Below, in pieces: positions 32,163 through 40,897 of a stretch of DNA of 64,000 nucleotides. Each line of letters begins with the position of its first letter. Position 1 is the first letter of the stretch. The notes under the pieces were generated by a model. It had not been told where the DNA came from. It saw only the letters and a program-made list of their open reading frames with translations, and did no database searches. The DNA comes from UBA2136 sp047635695 (GTDB taxonomy: Bacteria > Pseudomonadota > Alphaproteobacteria > UBA2136), in contig JBLILN010000007.1 in assembly GCA_047635695.1 (NCBI GenBank), forward strand, positions 1 to 64,000. Reading direction: 5' to 3'. Position numbers and translations under genes: made by a program.

Positions 32163-33170
32163 TTATTTGCTGTTTTTTAAAACATTATAAAGTGCTGTCA
32201 TATCCGCAGGCATCGGTTCTTCAAAGCGTAATTCTTCCCCTGTAATAGGGTGTGTGAAGCCTAAAATAGTGGCGTGAAGCATTTGATGGTCAAGTTCATT
32301 GATTAACTTAACCGCTTCGCCATTTTGCATTTTTTTACGTTTACCGTAAGTAGGGTCAGCAATAATATTGTTATGTATATGGTTTGCGTGAACGCGAATT
32401 TGGTGCGTGCGTCCTGTATAAAGTTTGAATTTTAAAAGACAAGCTTCAGCGTTGAAAGTTTCAAGTACTTCAAATGTTGTAATAGCTTCTTTGCCACCAC
32501 GTTCAATAACGGCCATTTTTTTGCGGTCACGTGGGTGGCGACCTATCATGGTTTCCACACGTCTTTCAACACTCATCGGGCGGCCATAGCATAGTGCTAA
32601 GTAATTGCGCTCCATAATGCGCTCAGCAAACATTTCGCTGAGAGCTTTGTGCGTTGCGTCGTCTTTTGCAACAACCATAACACCACTTGTGCCTTTGTCG
32701 AGCCTGTGCACGATACCAGGGCGTTCTACGCCGCCAATGCCGCTCAGGTCTTTACAATGGAAGAGAAGGGCGTTCACAAGCGTGCCAGACACCATAGGGC
32801 CAGCAGGGTGAACACTCATACCTGCGGCTTTGTTAATAATGATAAGGTGATCGTCCTCATATAAAATATCGAGAGGGATATCTTCTGCTGCAATGTCCAG
32901 TGTGGTGGCCTCTGGCACATTTAAAGTGAATATTTCGCCAACCTTTACTTTATATGAAGGGGTGGATACAACCTTGCCATCTTCTAACATCACATGATTA
33001 TCAGAAATTAACTTTTTAAGGCGTTCACGGCTAAGGTGTGGGAAGGCAGTTGCCAAAAAGCGGTCAAGCCTTTGCTTTTTAGTTTCTTCTTCCACTGCGT
33101 CTGTTTTAAATATATCGTTCATAGGGGATATCTTTACAGTAAATTTAAAAAAAAAGCAAAAAAATGTCAT
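32163..33170 (-). CDS. RluD-type 23S rRNA pseudouridine synthase
   Basis: A 335-residue RluA-family enzyme. The S4 RNA-binding domain lies at about 33-90 and the catalytic domain carries Asp158 in HRLDKGTSG; KLYTGRTHQIRVH is the other conserved block. The S4 domain points to RluD-type enzymes that modify helix 69 of 23S rRNA. The ATG at 33170 has AAGGA four bases upstream but gives an odd Phe-rich start; the ATG at 33122 (MNDIFKTD) looks more natural but lacks a Shine-Dalgarno. Confidence 0.92.
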   Translation of the reverse strand: MTFFCFFFKFTVKISPMNDIFKTDAVEEETKKQRLDRFLATAFPHLSRERLKKLISDNHVMLEDGKVVSTPSYKVKVGEIFTLNVPEATTLDIAAEDIPLDILYEDDHLIIINKAAGMSVHPAGPMVSGTLVNALLFHCKDLSGIGGVERPGIVHRLDKGTSGVMVVAKDDATHKALSEMFAERIMERNYLALCYGRPMSVERRVETMIGRHPRDRKKMAVIERGGKEAITTFEVLETFNAEACLLKFKLYTGRTHQIRVHANHIHNNIIADPTYGKRKKMQNGEAVKLINELDHQMLHATILGFTHPITGEELRFEEPMPADMTALYNVLKNSK

Positions 33171-33224
33171 TTTATCCTTGCATTGATAGTGGGGATTAGA
33201 TATAACCCTCCTCGTTGACTGTGT

Positions 33225-33301
33225 GTCCCCATCGTCTAGTCGGCCTAGGACGCTACCCTTTCACGGTGGAAACAGGGGTTCGAATCCCCTTGGGGATACC
33301 A
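33225..33301 (+). tRNA. tRNA-Glu (TTC)
   Basis: Cloverleaf with acceptor GTCCCCA/TGGGGAT (a G-U pair at the first position), anticodon loop CTTTCAC with anticodon TTC, T-arm GGTTCGAATCC and encoded CCA at 33299-33301. Confidence 0.96.
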
Positions 33302-33451
33302 TTTAAAAATATTTAAATGGAATCTAGAAATAGATTACATTTAGAAATATGTTTTTAAGAGTATCATCAGGACAAAGAATTTGTTTAGGTGACACAGACA
33401 GCAGGAACGAATACGTTCACAAATGACCGCTAACGCAAGTTAGTTTTGTGA

Positions 33452-33526
33452 GCGAGAATAGCTCAGTGGTAGAGCATCACCTTGCCAAGGTGGGGGTCGA
33501 GGGTTCGAATCCCTTTTCTCGCTCCA
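33452..33526 (+). tRNA. tRNA-Gly (GCC)
   Basis: Acceptor GCGAGAA/TTCTCGC, D-arm AGCTCAGTGGTAGAGC, anticodon GCC, T-arm GGTTCGAATCC, discriminator T and encoded CCA at 33524-33526. A terminator follows. Confidence 0.96.
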
Positions 33527-34120
33527 TTTTTTAAAAAGAACACCCTTTGGGGTGATTTTTTTGGAAAAATAGCGAAAAAAGGAATTCATGTGTTTAGAAT
33601 AAACACATGAGCCAAACAAAGTTTGACTTGAAACCATAAATGGTTCGAAAGCGCCTTTGGCGCTTCGCTTATGCGTCAAAGACGCAAAGCAATCCCATTT
33701 GTGCTAGGCATGCACGCTGTGTCTACGCTCCATTTTTAAAATATAAAAGCACACCCGTAGGGTTTTTTTTTATGTTTTAAGGAGGAGGTGATGGACATCG
33801 AACCCGATAAGAGGGTTTGATACGTAGCGCAAGCGAAGTAGGCGGTGAGGCACTTGTGCCAATGGCCGCCCATAGGGTGAGCAACGCTCATCAATCCCGC
33901 TCATGCCCCACACATAAACATCCTGTAGGGCGTTTTTTATGCCTAAATAGCCTTACAAATTAAAAGCTCGAAGGCGTTAATCTTTTATTCATTGCATGCA
34001 CAGGCTTTATTGTCTATAACATAGCTAAATTCGAAACACTTTATGCATTTTGCATATATTCTTTTACACAAGCCTTGCGTTTTAACGGCTTACATTCTTA
34101 CTTCTTTTAAGGAAATACTG
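33527..34120. other. Gene-free region with decayed tRNA-end copies
   Basis: About 590 bp without a supportable protein gene. GCTCCATTTTT plus an ACACCC...GGGT hairpin and T-run at about 33728-33774 repeats the tRNA-Gly 3-prime end and its terminator (33521-33562). A third, weaker copy of the hairpin and T-run is near 33920-33940. In between are short palindromes (for example GCGCC-TTT-GGCGC near 33652-33664). It looks like tandem duplication of the tRNA region followed by decay, or integration scars. Confidence 0.5.
33540..33562 (+). terminator. Terminator of tRNA-Gly
   Basis: Stem CACCC-TTTG-GGGTG followed by a long T-run. Confidence 0.8.
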
Positions 34121-34741
34121 ATGACTGAACAAAAATACAGGCGTGCAGCACCAAGTGCAGCAGCTATCTTTCACCGTGGTTTTGTAGGTAATACTTTAAA
34201 GTGTTATTTTTCGGCCAAGCGTGACACTAAAACAGGCGAACCAACAGGAAAAGACAGCCTTTATGGCGGTATTGCTGAATGCGACACGTTTTATGAAAAC
34301 CCTGTGGGTTACAGCCATAATAAATTGGTAGAACTTTACCGCGAATGTTTGGAAGAAATAGGCCCCGAGTTTGAATCTTACGTCACAGAGGCTTACTTTA
34401 TTCAAAATGCAAAGTTTGTTTGCGATTTAATTGTACGAACAGGCGACGTGAATAAAATTCATGACACTATGTTTGTGTCCTTTCGAGTGGACGATGCCTT
34501 GGCCGAGTTTTTAGAAACAAAAGCCAAGCCAACGGAGGAGCAGTACCCCGCAAAACTTTACGATGTAACATTGTTAAGTGAACAGGTGCTAGGTGACGTT
34601 GGAAATGAAGGGCTGTCTGCCCCATATAACGCACAAGAGCTTATTTCAGCTATTGTTTTACCAGACGAAATTAACTTGGCACATAAGCATGAATTAAATG
34701 CTTTGGCGATGTTTTTCTATAGGAACTTATATGAAAATTAA
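34121..34741 (+). CDS. Nudix-like hydrolase
   Basis: A 206-residue protein with a Nudix-box helix: LYRECLEEIG (72-81) gives the RExxEExG core (Arg74, Glu75, Glu78, Glu79, Gly81). The glycine part, LYGGIAECDTF (48-58), is further upstream than usual because of an insert. Nudix enzymes cleave nucleoside diphosphates linked to another group; the substrate is unknown. The ATG at 34121 is preferred (AAGGAA upstream) over one 26 codons earlier. The end overlaps the nadD-like start by 11 bp, so the two are co-translated and perhaps both act in NAD metabolism. Confidence 0.7.
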   Translation: MTEQKYRRAAPSAAAIFHRGFVGNTLKCYFSAKRDTKTGEPTGKDSLYGGIAECDTFYENPVGYSHNKLVELYRECLEEIGPEFESYVTEAYFIQNAKFVCDLIVRTGDVNKIHDTMFVSFRVDDALAEFLETKAKPTEEQYPAKLYDVTLLSEQVLGDVGNEGLSAPYNAQELISAIVLPDEINLAHKHELNALAMFFYRNLYEN

Positions 34742-35384
34742 AACGGTTTTACTTGAAGGTGGGTCATTTAACCCTGTCCATCAAACAGGCCATATTGGCT
34801 CTATTAAAAATCTTTTTGAAACATTAAATCACTTTGGCGCCAAGGTAGACGAAGCTTGGCTATTGCCAGCATTTCAAAACCCCGATAAGCCTACCAAAGG
34901 TATGGCCAGTTATCATCACCGTCTTCGTATGTGCCAAATTCAAGCGGCACCCTATAAAGACTGGTTGAAGGTATGTGGCTTTGAAGGGCAAATAGAAGCG
35001 CCGCATTATACGCACACTGTTTTAAAGCAGTTGATAAAAACTTACCCGCACGTCCAATTTATTTGGATGATGGGCAGCGATAATTTGGTGCATTTTCATG
35101 AATGGGAATTTTCCCATGATATTTTGCAACTTTGCCCAATTGTTGTTGTGGGGCGACCTTGTTCGGCCTATAAGGCGCGTCGGTCTGTCACCATGCAAGA
35201 AAATGAGTATGCGGTTTACCCCATTGGCGCCCCTTTTAACGAAACACCGAATATTCGTTTTGTAGATGCCAATTTAAATGCGAGGGCGACCGATATACGT
35301 CAAGCTATCTTAGACGGTGTTGAAACGCCTGACCTTCATTCTGATGTACGTGCTTATATCGATAAACACAATTTATACCGTTAA
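34731..35384 (+). CDS. NadD-like nicotinate-nucleotide adenylyltransferase
   Basis: A 217-residue nucleotidyltransferase of the NadD type, which joins nicotinate mononucleotide and ATP. GGSFNPVHQTGH (10-21) is the nucleotide-binding start, but the catalytic HxGH has an extra residue (His17-Gln-Thr-Gly-His21). FIWMMGSDNLVHFHEW is a strong NadD signature. The usual SSTxIR near the C-terminus reads RATDIR (Arg190). These two changes leave activity uncertain. AGGAA precedes the ATG. Genes often next to nadD (obg, proA, rsfS) are absent. Confidence 0.8.
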   Translation: MKIKTVLLEGGSFNPVHQTGHIGSIKNLFETLNHFGAKVDEAWLLPAFQNPDKPTKGMASYHHRLRMCQIQAAPYKDWLKVCGFEGQIEAPHYTHTVLKQLIKTYPHVQFIWMMGSDNLVHFHEWEFSHDILQLCPIVVVGRPCSAYKARRSVTMQENEYAVYPIGAPFNETPNIRFVDANLNARATDIRQAILDGVETPDLHSDVRAYIDKHNLYR

Positions 35385-35395
35385 ATGAAACGAAC

Positions 35396-35426
35396 AAAAA
35401 AGCTCCCAGTTTGGGGGCTTTTTTTT
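35396..35426. terminator. Bidirectional terminator
   Basis: Stem GCTCCCA-GTT-TGGGGGC with A-run and T-run, between convergent nadD-like and rsmA genes. Confidence 0.85.
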
Positions 35427-36195
35427 ATAGCTTATCTGACAGCAGACAAAATTGTTCTGTCGTCAGTGTTTCTGGGCGCTGTGTCGCTTTAACGCCGATA
35501 GATTCTATCTGTTCGACATCTAAAATACTCTTCAGGCTGGCACGCAACATTTTACGGCGCTTAGTGAATGTGCTTTGCAGTATATAGCTGAGTTTTTTAT
35601 CGTCAGCATTGAACCTTTTTTCGTCTAACGGTATAAGGGAAACGATAGAAGAGGTTACTTTGGGTTGCGGAAAGAAGGCCGTGGGCGGCACGTCAAAAAG
35701 TCTTTTACGGCTACAATATAAGTCACACCAAACGGCAAGGCGACCCCAGTGATTGTCGTTTACATTGGCGGTGATACGTTGAATAACTTCTTTTTGTAAC
35801 ATGAAGGTCATCGCACTAATATGTGCGCCCATTTTAATGGCGTTGAACACAATTTGTGTGCCAACGTTATAAGGCAGGTTGCCCACAAGTTTGTATTTTC
35901 CTTGCGTCAGTGTTGTGAGGTTTTGCTTTAAAGCGTCACCGATAATGACGGTGAGGCGACCATCATATTTTTCATTGAGTGCATCTAAAGGCACAAGCAT
36001 GCGTTCGTCCATTTCAAGGGCTATCACATGGGCGCCTGCTGCAAGTAAATGTTCAGTTAAAGCACCTTGACCAGGCCCCACTTCAATAATAGTTTCGCCT
36101 ACCTGTGGGTTAATAGCCTGAATAATTTTACGAATAATATTTTGATCGGTCAGGAAATTCTGACCGAGTGATTTCTTCGCTTCAATTTCGCTCAT
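35425..36195 (-). CDS. rsmA: 16S rRNA dimethyladenosine transferase
   Basis: A 256-residue RsmA/KsgA, which dimethylates two adjacent adenines near the 3-prime end of 16S rRNA. Landmarks: SLGQNFLTDQNI at the start, the SAM site VGPGQGALTE (about 40-49), the catalytic NLPYNVGTQI (about 105-114) and FFPQPKVTSSIV. It lies 9 bp after surA. The gene pdxA, usually between surA and rsmA, is missing. Confidence 0.97.
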   Translation of the reverse strand: MSEIEAKKSLGQNFLTDQNIIRKIIQAINPQVGETIIEVGPGQGALTEHLLAAGAHVIALEMDERMLVPLDALNEKYDGRLTVIIGDALKQNLTTLTQGKYKLVGNLPYNVGTQIVFNAIKMGAHISAMTFMLQKEVIQRITANVNDNHWGRLAVWCDLYCSRKRLFDVPPTAFFPQPKVTSSIVSLIPLDEKRFNADDKKLSYILQSTFTKRRKMLRASLKSILDVEQIESIGVKATQRPETLTTEQFCLLSDKL

Positions 36196-36204
36196 GTTTT
36201 TTCC

Positions 36205-37494
36205 TTAAAGGCGTAGTTCAACGTAGGCTTGGCGGCGCAGGTCACGAACAAAGCGCTTGGCTGCAAGCTCAAGGCGGTTGCTCATTATACGGCCTTGTAA
36301 ACGGTTACGATAAATTTGCAATTGCTTTGGCAAGACGTCACGTTTGTCACTCAGGTGGTAAACCGTTAATATTTCATCTTCTTTTATGACAGGCGTAAAG
36401 TCATTAATATCCATGTCTTCAATTTCTTTTTGGCTTGCTTCTGGTAGCTCTTCTAGGGGGATCCAACCAAGGTCACCACTGCCTTTGTTTTGCAAGTTAT
36501 CTTCATGGCGCTGGGTCATTTCTTCAATGTCACCGAGGAGTTCCATGCCTTTAATTTCTTTATTAAAGAGATCTTCCAATGCTTGCTTATCTTGAGCACC
36601 TAGTAAGTTAACCTGGTATTTGAATAGTTTGTATTCTGTAATAGGTTCGCTTGAAAATTCTTTGGTTTTCTTAACATTGGCGACATATAAAATATGCCAA
36701 CCATTAGGTGTTGAGATAGGTTTGCTAATGTGGCCTTTTTCTAAAGTGACAAGGGCGTCGTCAAGGGCAGGGGACAATTCACCCGCACCGTACCAGCCAA
36801 GGTAACCGTCTTTACCTTCTTTTGATGATGTTTCTTCGCCGAAAGCTTCTGCAAGGCTATGAAAGTCAACTTCGTCGCTTTGAAATTTATTATAAATATT
36901 AGAAACGTGTTTTTCCATTTTTTTGTTGCTTGTGCCTTTGGCGTGGGCAATGAAAATTTGGTAAACTTCTTTTTCCCAGTTATTTTTGCCGTTGTTAATA
37001 TTGGCCAGTAGGCGGTCAATTTCGCCTTTGCTCACAGTCACACGTGGGCGCAATTTTTTATCAACAATTTTTTGACGCATTAGGCTAGCAGCAATTTTTG
37101 CTTTTGCCGTGTCAACCAAGCCATTGGCTAGGTTAAAAAATGCGCCGTGTGTCATGTTGTTACGTTTTTCAATTTCTGCAATAGCAAGGTCAATTTCAGA
37201 ATCGCTGACAACAATACCTTGTTGCGCGGCATATTGACGCTGCACTTCTTCGTTGACGAGGTCATTGAGTGTTTTGTTGTAAATGTTTTTCAATTGCTCT
37301 TGCGGAATTTTTTGACGAAGTTGGCGTTTGATAAGCTCAAAGCGCTGGTCAAGGTCTTGTTGCGTGATCACAGAACCACTCACAACAGCAATAACGCGGT
37401 CGGTTGATTTTTGATTGATTGCAGCAGTTGCGACCCCGTTAAAGAACAAGGCACATGCTAGGGCGAAAGATAGAGTAAATTTATACATTTTCAT
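36205..37494 (-). CDS. surA: SurA-like periplasmic peptidyl-prolyl isomerase and chaperone
   Basis: About 429 residues from the ATG at 37494, chosen because it gives a clean signal peptide (MKMYKFTLSFALACALFFNG). The SurA N-terminal chaperone domain occupies about 30-160 (ITQQDLDQRFELIKRQLRQK), and parvulin-like domains follow (GYLGWYGAGELSPALDDALV, then a second with DLGWIPLEELPEA). SurA escorts outer-membrane proteins, including LptD. It lies between lptD and rsmA on the same strand. Confidence 0.93.
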   Translation of the reverse strand: MKMYKFTLSFALACALFFNGVATAAINQKSTDRVIAVVSGSVITQQDLDQRFELIKRQLRQKIPQEQLKNIYNKTLNDLVNEEVQRQYAAQQGIVVSDSEIDLAIAEIEKRNNMTHGAFFNLANGLVDTAKAKIAASLMRQKIVDKKLRPRVTVSKGEIDRLLANINNGKNNWEKEVYQIFIAHAKGTSNKKMEKHVSNIYNKFQSDEVDFHSLAEAFGEETSSKEGKDGYLGWYGAGELSPALDDALVTLEKGHISKPISTPNGWHILYVANVKKTKEFSSEPITEYKLFKYQVNLLGAQDKQALEDLFNKEIKGMELLGDIEEMTQRHEDNLQNKGSGDLGWIPLEELPEASQKEIEDMDINDFTPVIKEDEILTVYHLSDKRDVLPKQLQIYRNRLQGRIMSNRLELAAKRFVRDLRRQAYVELRL

Positions 37495-37592
37495 GTGACA
37501 GATATTGCCTGAATTTACGCATAATTTCAACTAAAAAAACACAGGCGCCATAAGCTTGTAACAGTTAAACTTGTAGGGTGAAATATAATTTT

Positions 37593-39695
37593 CTATTCGC
37601 TGTCTCTGCCCAGTGTTAAAAGCTCTAAATTGAGCAAATAGTCGGTTGACGGCGTGACGTTGCGGTTGCTAAAGCCACGTCTTCTTGATTTAAATGACAA
37701 ACGGTAACATTGGTGTGTATAGTTTATTTCACCTTCTGTGTTTAGCAGGTGACCATCATTTGTGAGGTCCTTGTGCACTTCACCACCAATATCAAATTCC
37801 TCATTAAAGCGGTAACGACCTGTTATTTTGAATTCTTCAGGGCCATTGTCTAATTGTGAATGTGTTAATTGTAGGTACGTATTTTTTCTGTCACCGAGTG
37901 TAAGGGAGTTATCCATACGTTTTGTTTCAAAGGTTGCATTATCGAGGCGGAACTTGGTACTAAAGTTTATGCCATTGTAAGGTTCACCTTCAAATATACC
38001 CACCCAGTCAGAAACTTGTGTTTCTGTGCCACCTGTTGTTGGTAGGTCTGCATCATCGAAGAAGCGGTATGACTGACCAAAAAAGGCGCGCCATGTGGTT
38101 TGGCCATTTTCGCCCCATTGGTTGTCGACACCATAAATAAATCGGGTGCCGCTTTCAATCCGGTCGTAACCAGCAAAGCGGTTGGTGTCAAATAAGTTTG
38201 ACGTATCCAGTTCGTAGGCAACGGAATCTTCATTTGGTATTTCATTGGGGTTCCCACCACGTGGTGAAGCGACAAACATGGCTTGTGGGGTCACTTTATG
38301 ATAACCACTCGTTGAAATGAAAGGTCTTTGCCACTGCAATGAAATTTGCGGTATAATACGACCCGTTGTGCCTTCTTCACCGTCAGTGCTGTAAGCATCG
38401 GTTTCTATATGATAAACGTCGCCGCGTACACTGGCTGTAAAGTCAAATTTGTTACCAGAATTTGTAATATAAACATCTCTGTATTCTGCTTCAGTGACAA
38501 AGCGCTGTGATGTTGTGCCTTCACCACGGCTGAGGTTTAAAATATTGGCTGAAAGGGTGAGGGTATTTGATTTATTATGATCAAGGTTAAAGCCACGCTC
38601 AAAAATGAATTTTGGCATCACCTGCGCTGTTTTGTCATCGTCGCCATTAAGGGTTTGGTCTTGGTAAAATGTGGTAACGGCGCCGTAGTAATGGTTAGGT
38701 GATGTGTCTTCAGCGTAAATTGTGCTGGCAAGGTGTGACGGGTTTTCGTCCAAAAATGCATCGTAATAAGTATCATCAGAGGCCAAGTTAATGTTGGCAC
38801 CCACACGTCTGCCTTTTTTGGCAATATATTCAAATTCAGCTTCAAGGTTCGAGCGTAAAGAATCCGTTTTTTCATCATCAATAGCGGTGGCTCTTATTTC
38901 GCTGTAAATATGTTTAGAGCTGTAACGGTGCTCGGCGCCATACATCATGCCACGCTCTGTCATGTAGCGTAGGCGTGCTGTAGCGTCTTGGTTTTCTGAA
39001 ATACGTTTGTAGTAACCTGTTTTAATTTCAAAGCCACGGCTGGTGGAAGAACCAAAGCGTGGGATTAAAAGGCCGTCCTCTGCCTTTTCAACAACGCTGT
39101 GTTTGAAATAAGGCAGGTAAAGAATGGGGGTGCCATAAACGTCTAGTATAGCGTCATCATATGTGGCTGTGCCTTTTTCGCTGTTATATTCAATTTTACC
39201 CGCGCGGATTTTCCAAGGTAGGTCATCATCGTCTTCGCCACATTCAGCGCAGGGGCTGTAAACAGCATTTTCAAGTGTTAAAATACCAGCGCTGGTTTTA
39301 GACGCTTTTTTGGCGGCAAGTTTAGGGCCGTTTTCATTTTCGCCACCCAGACGCACACGTAAATTGTGTAAAACAGCAGCCTTAAGGTCATCTTTTAATT
39401 CAATTTCATCCAAAATAATGGTGATGTTATCGGCGTCTACATAGGTCACATTGCCCTTGGCAAAAACTTGTCCACTTTCGGTGTTGTAACGAAGGCTGTC
39501 TGCCCATAAGTTACCACTATCAGACAATATATTAACGTTACCTGTGGCTGTTACTTCTGTGCCTTTTTCGCTGTATTGTACGTCATCAGCAAGCAGGGCA
39601 AAGTCGTCCTTGGCTTCGGCAGTATAGGCAGGAGAAAGTGTTACAGCAGTTGTGACAGATAGCAGTGTTAATAAGTTTTTGGCATAAGGGTGCAT
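37593..39695 (-). CDS. lptD: LPS-assembly protein LptD
   Basis: About 700 residues from the ATG at 39695, which begins a typical signal peptide. The N-terminal beta-jellyroll (OstA/LptA-like) spans about 30-130 (ADDVQYSEKGTEVTATGNVN) and the rest is the outer-membrane barrel. Cysteines in the CAECGEDDDD loop and one near the C-terminus (THQCYRLSFKSRRRG) are placed like the disulphide cysteines of LptD. It inserts LPS into the outer leaflet. It follows lptG on minus and is followed by surA, its chaperone. An ATG at 39728 would add 11 residues. Confidence 0.95.
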   Translation of the reverse strand: MHPYAKNLLTLLSVTTAVTLSPAYTAEAKDDFALLADDVQYSEKGTEVTATGNVNILSDSGNLWADSLRYNTESGQVFAKGNVTYVDADNITIILDEIELKDDLKAAVLHNLRVRLGGENENGPKLAAKKASKTSAGILTLENAVYSPCAECGEDDDDLPWKIRAGKIEYNSEKGTATYDDAILDVYGTPILYLPYFKHSVVEKAEDGLLIPRFGSSTSRGFEIKTGYYKRISENQDATARLRYMTERGMMYGAEHRYSSKHIYSEIRATAIDDEKTDSLRSNLEAEFEYIAKKGRRVGANINLASDDTYYDAFLDENPSHLASTIYAEDTSPNHYYGAVTTFYQDQTLNGDDDKTAQVMPKFIFERGFNLDHNKSNTLTLSANILNLSRGEGTTSQRFVTEAEYRDVYITNSGNKFDFTASVRGDVYHIETDAYSTDGEEGTTGRIIPQISLQWQRPFISTSGYHKVTPQAMFVASPRGGNPNEIPNEDSVAYELDTSNLFDTNRFAGYDRIESGTRFIYGVDNQWGENGQTTWRAFFGQSYRFFDDADLPTTGGTETQVSDWVGIFEGEPYNGINFSTKFRLDNATFETKRMDNSLTLGDRKNTYLQLTHSQLDNGPEEFKITGRYRFNEEFDIGGEVHKDLTNDGHLLNTEGEINYTHQCYRLSFKSRRRGFSNRNVTPSTDYLLNLELLTLGRDSE

Positions 39696-39782
39696 AAAAT
39701 TGTTTTTCTTTGTTATGCAAAATGCCATCTCACATTGTTAGATGCATTTTGTCATAATTTTTTAATACATAAAAGTGACGTG

Positions 39783-40895
39783 TCACTCTTCTCTGAAATG
39801 CAAGAACAGGCTTAACCCTAAGAACCCCGCAATAAGGGTTGGTAGCCATGCTGCTAACGTAATATCAATACGTCCAGCCATGCCGTAGTTGCTAATGAAG
39901 TTGGTAAAGAAGTAAAAGGCAAAGCCAAAACCTACTCCCACCATCAGCATACGCGCCATACCTTGATTTCTTGAGAATTGTAACGCAAAAGGCGCCGCAA
40001 TCAAAAACATTGCGAGTATCAAGGCAGGTGAAGAAATGAGTTTTTGCCACTGCATTTCGTGTGATTGTGTAGGGAAACCAGTGTCTTGAAGCTTGTCTAT
40101 GAAGTTTTTAAGCTCCCACACACTAAGTGTTTGTGGTGATGTAAAACTGTTACGGATTGTCTCTGGTGTGAGGACGGTGTTCAACTCCATAGACTTTGAT
40201 CGTTCTGACGGTTGCCCTGGTTTTAAAATAAGAGGCGTGTCTAAAAGCCATTTATCTGTTCTTAGGCGCATATTAGGTGTGTCGATACGTTTAATAAAAT
40301 GACCATCTTTGTCATTGACAAAAACAGTAGCCTCTTCAAGCCTGCGGCCATTATCAGCAATATTTTTTGCGAAAATGAGTAGATTTTCGGTTTCGTCGTC
40401 TTGCCTTAACCATACTTGCCCACCATTGGTGAGGAAGCCTTGGATAGAACCTGGAAATATTTCAGCTTCTAGTTTTTGGTAGCTTTTAAGCGTTGTCGAA
40501 GCAAAGGGGTTTAAGGTAAATAAGTTAAACAAGCCAATAGTCATACAAACAATCAAAGGTGAAATCAGAAAGTTCCTTGCAGGGACACCGCTAGCACGGA
40601 TAACAATAAGCTCATGGTCTTTTGTGAGTTTTGAAAAGCAAAGCAAAGTACCTATTAAAATAGCAAAGGGTGTTAATTGCAAAAGTTGATCGGGCATTTT
40701 TAATAATAACATTTCCAAGGCAACAGGGCCGGCGTCAATGTTTTTCGCGCCAAGGCGTCTGGTAAGCTCCATAAAGTCGAGCAATGAAACAATGCCAAGT
40801 AAGGTAATGGTTGTAAAAAATACAGAAGCAAGAAAACGCTTTGCTAAGTAAATAAACAAAGTTGGGGTGAGTGTTTTTGTCTTGGTTATTTGCAT
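39783..40895 (-). CDS. lptG: LPS export ABC transporter permease LptG
   Basis: A 370-residue inner membrane permease of the YjgP/YjgQ family: helices at about 15-40, 60-85 and 100-125, a periplasmic beta domain (about 140-260), then three C-terminal helices. With LptF and two LptB ATPases it extracts LPS from the inner membrane. Being second, after lptF and 2 bp from it, identifies it as LptG. lptD lies downstream. Confidence 0.93.
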   Translation of the reverse strand: MQITKTKTLTPTLFIYLAKRFLASVFFTTITLLGIVSLLDFMELTRRLGAKNIDAGPVALEMLLLKMPDQLLQLTPFAILIGTLLCFSKLTKDHELIVIRASGVPARNFLISPLIVCMTIGLFNLFTLNPFASTTLKSYQKLEAEIFPGSIQGFLTNGGQVWLRQDDETENLLIFAKNIADNGRRLEEATVFVNDKDGHFIKRIDTPNMRLRTDKWLLDTPLILKPGQPSERSKSMELNTVLTPETIRNSFTSPQTLSVWELKNFIDKLQDTGFPTQSHEMQWQKLISSPALILAMFLIAAPFALQFSRNQGMARMLMVGVGFGFAFYFFTNFISNYGMAGRIDITLAAWLPTLIAGFLGLSLFLHFREE

Positions 40896-40897
40896 AA

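Noticed and set aside
33440..33679. Open frame on minus reading KRDSNPRPPPWQGDALPLSY
   Set aside because: It is the antisense of tRNA-Gly; this peptide is a well-known spurious translation of tRNA genes.
33775..33960. GC-richer palindromic patch taken as a possible rRNA or RNA gene fragment
   Set aside because: No recognisable rRNA, tRNA or Rfam-type core could be read, so only the tRNA-end similarity is reported.
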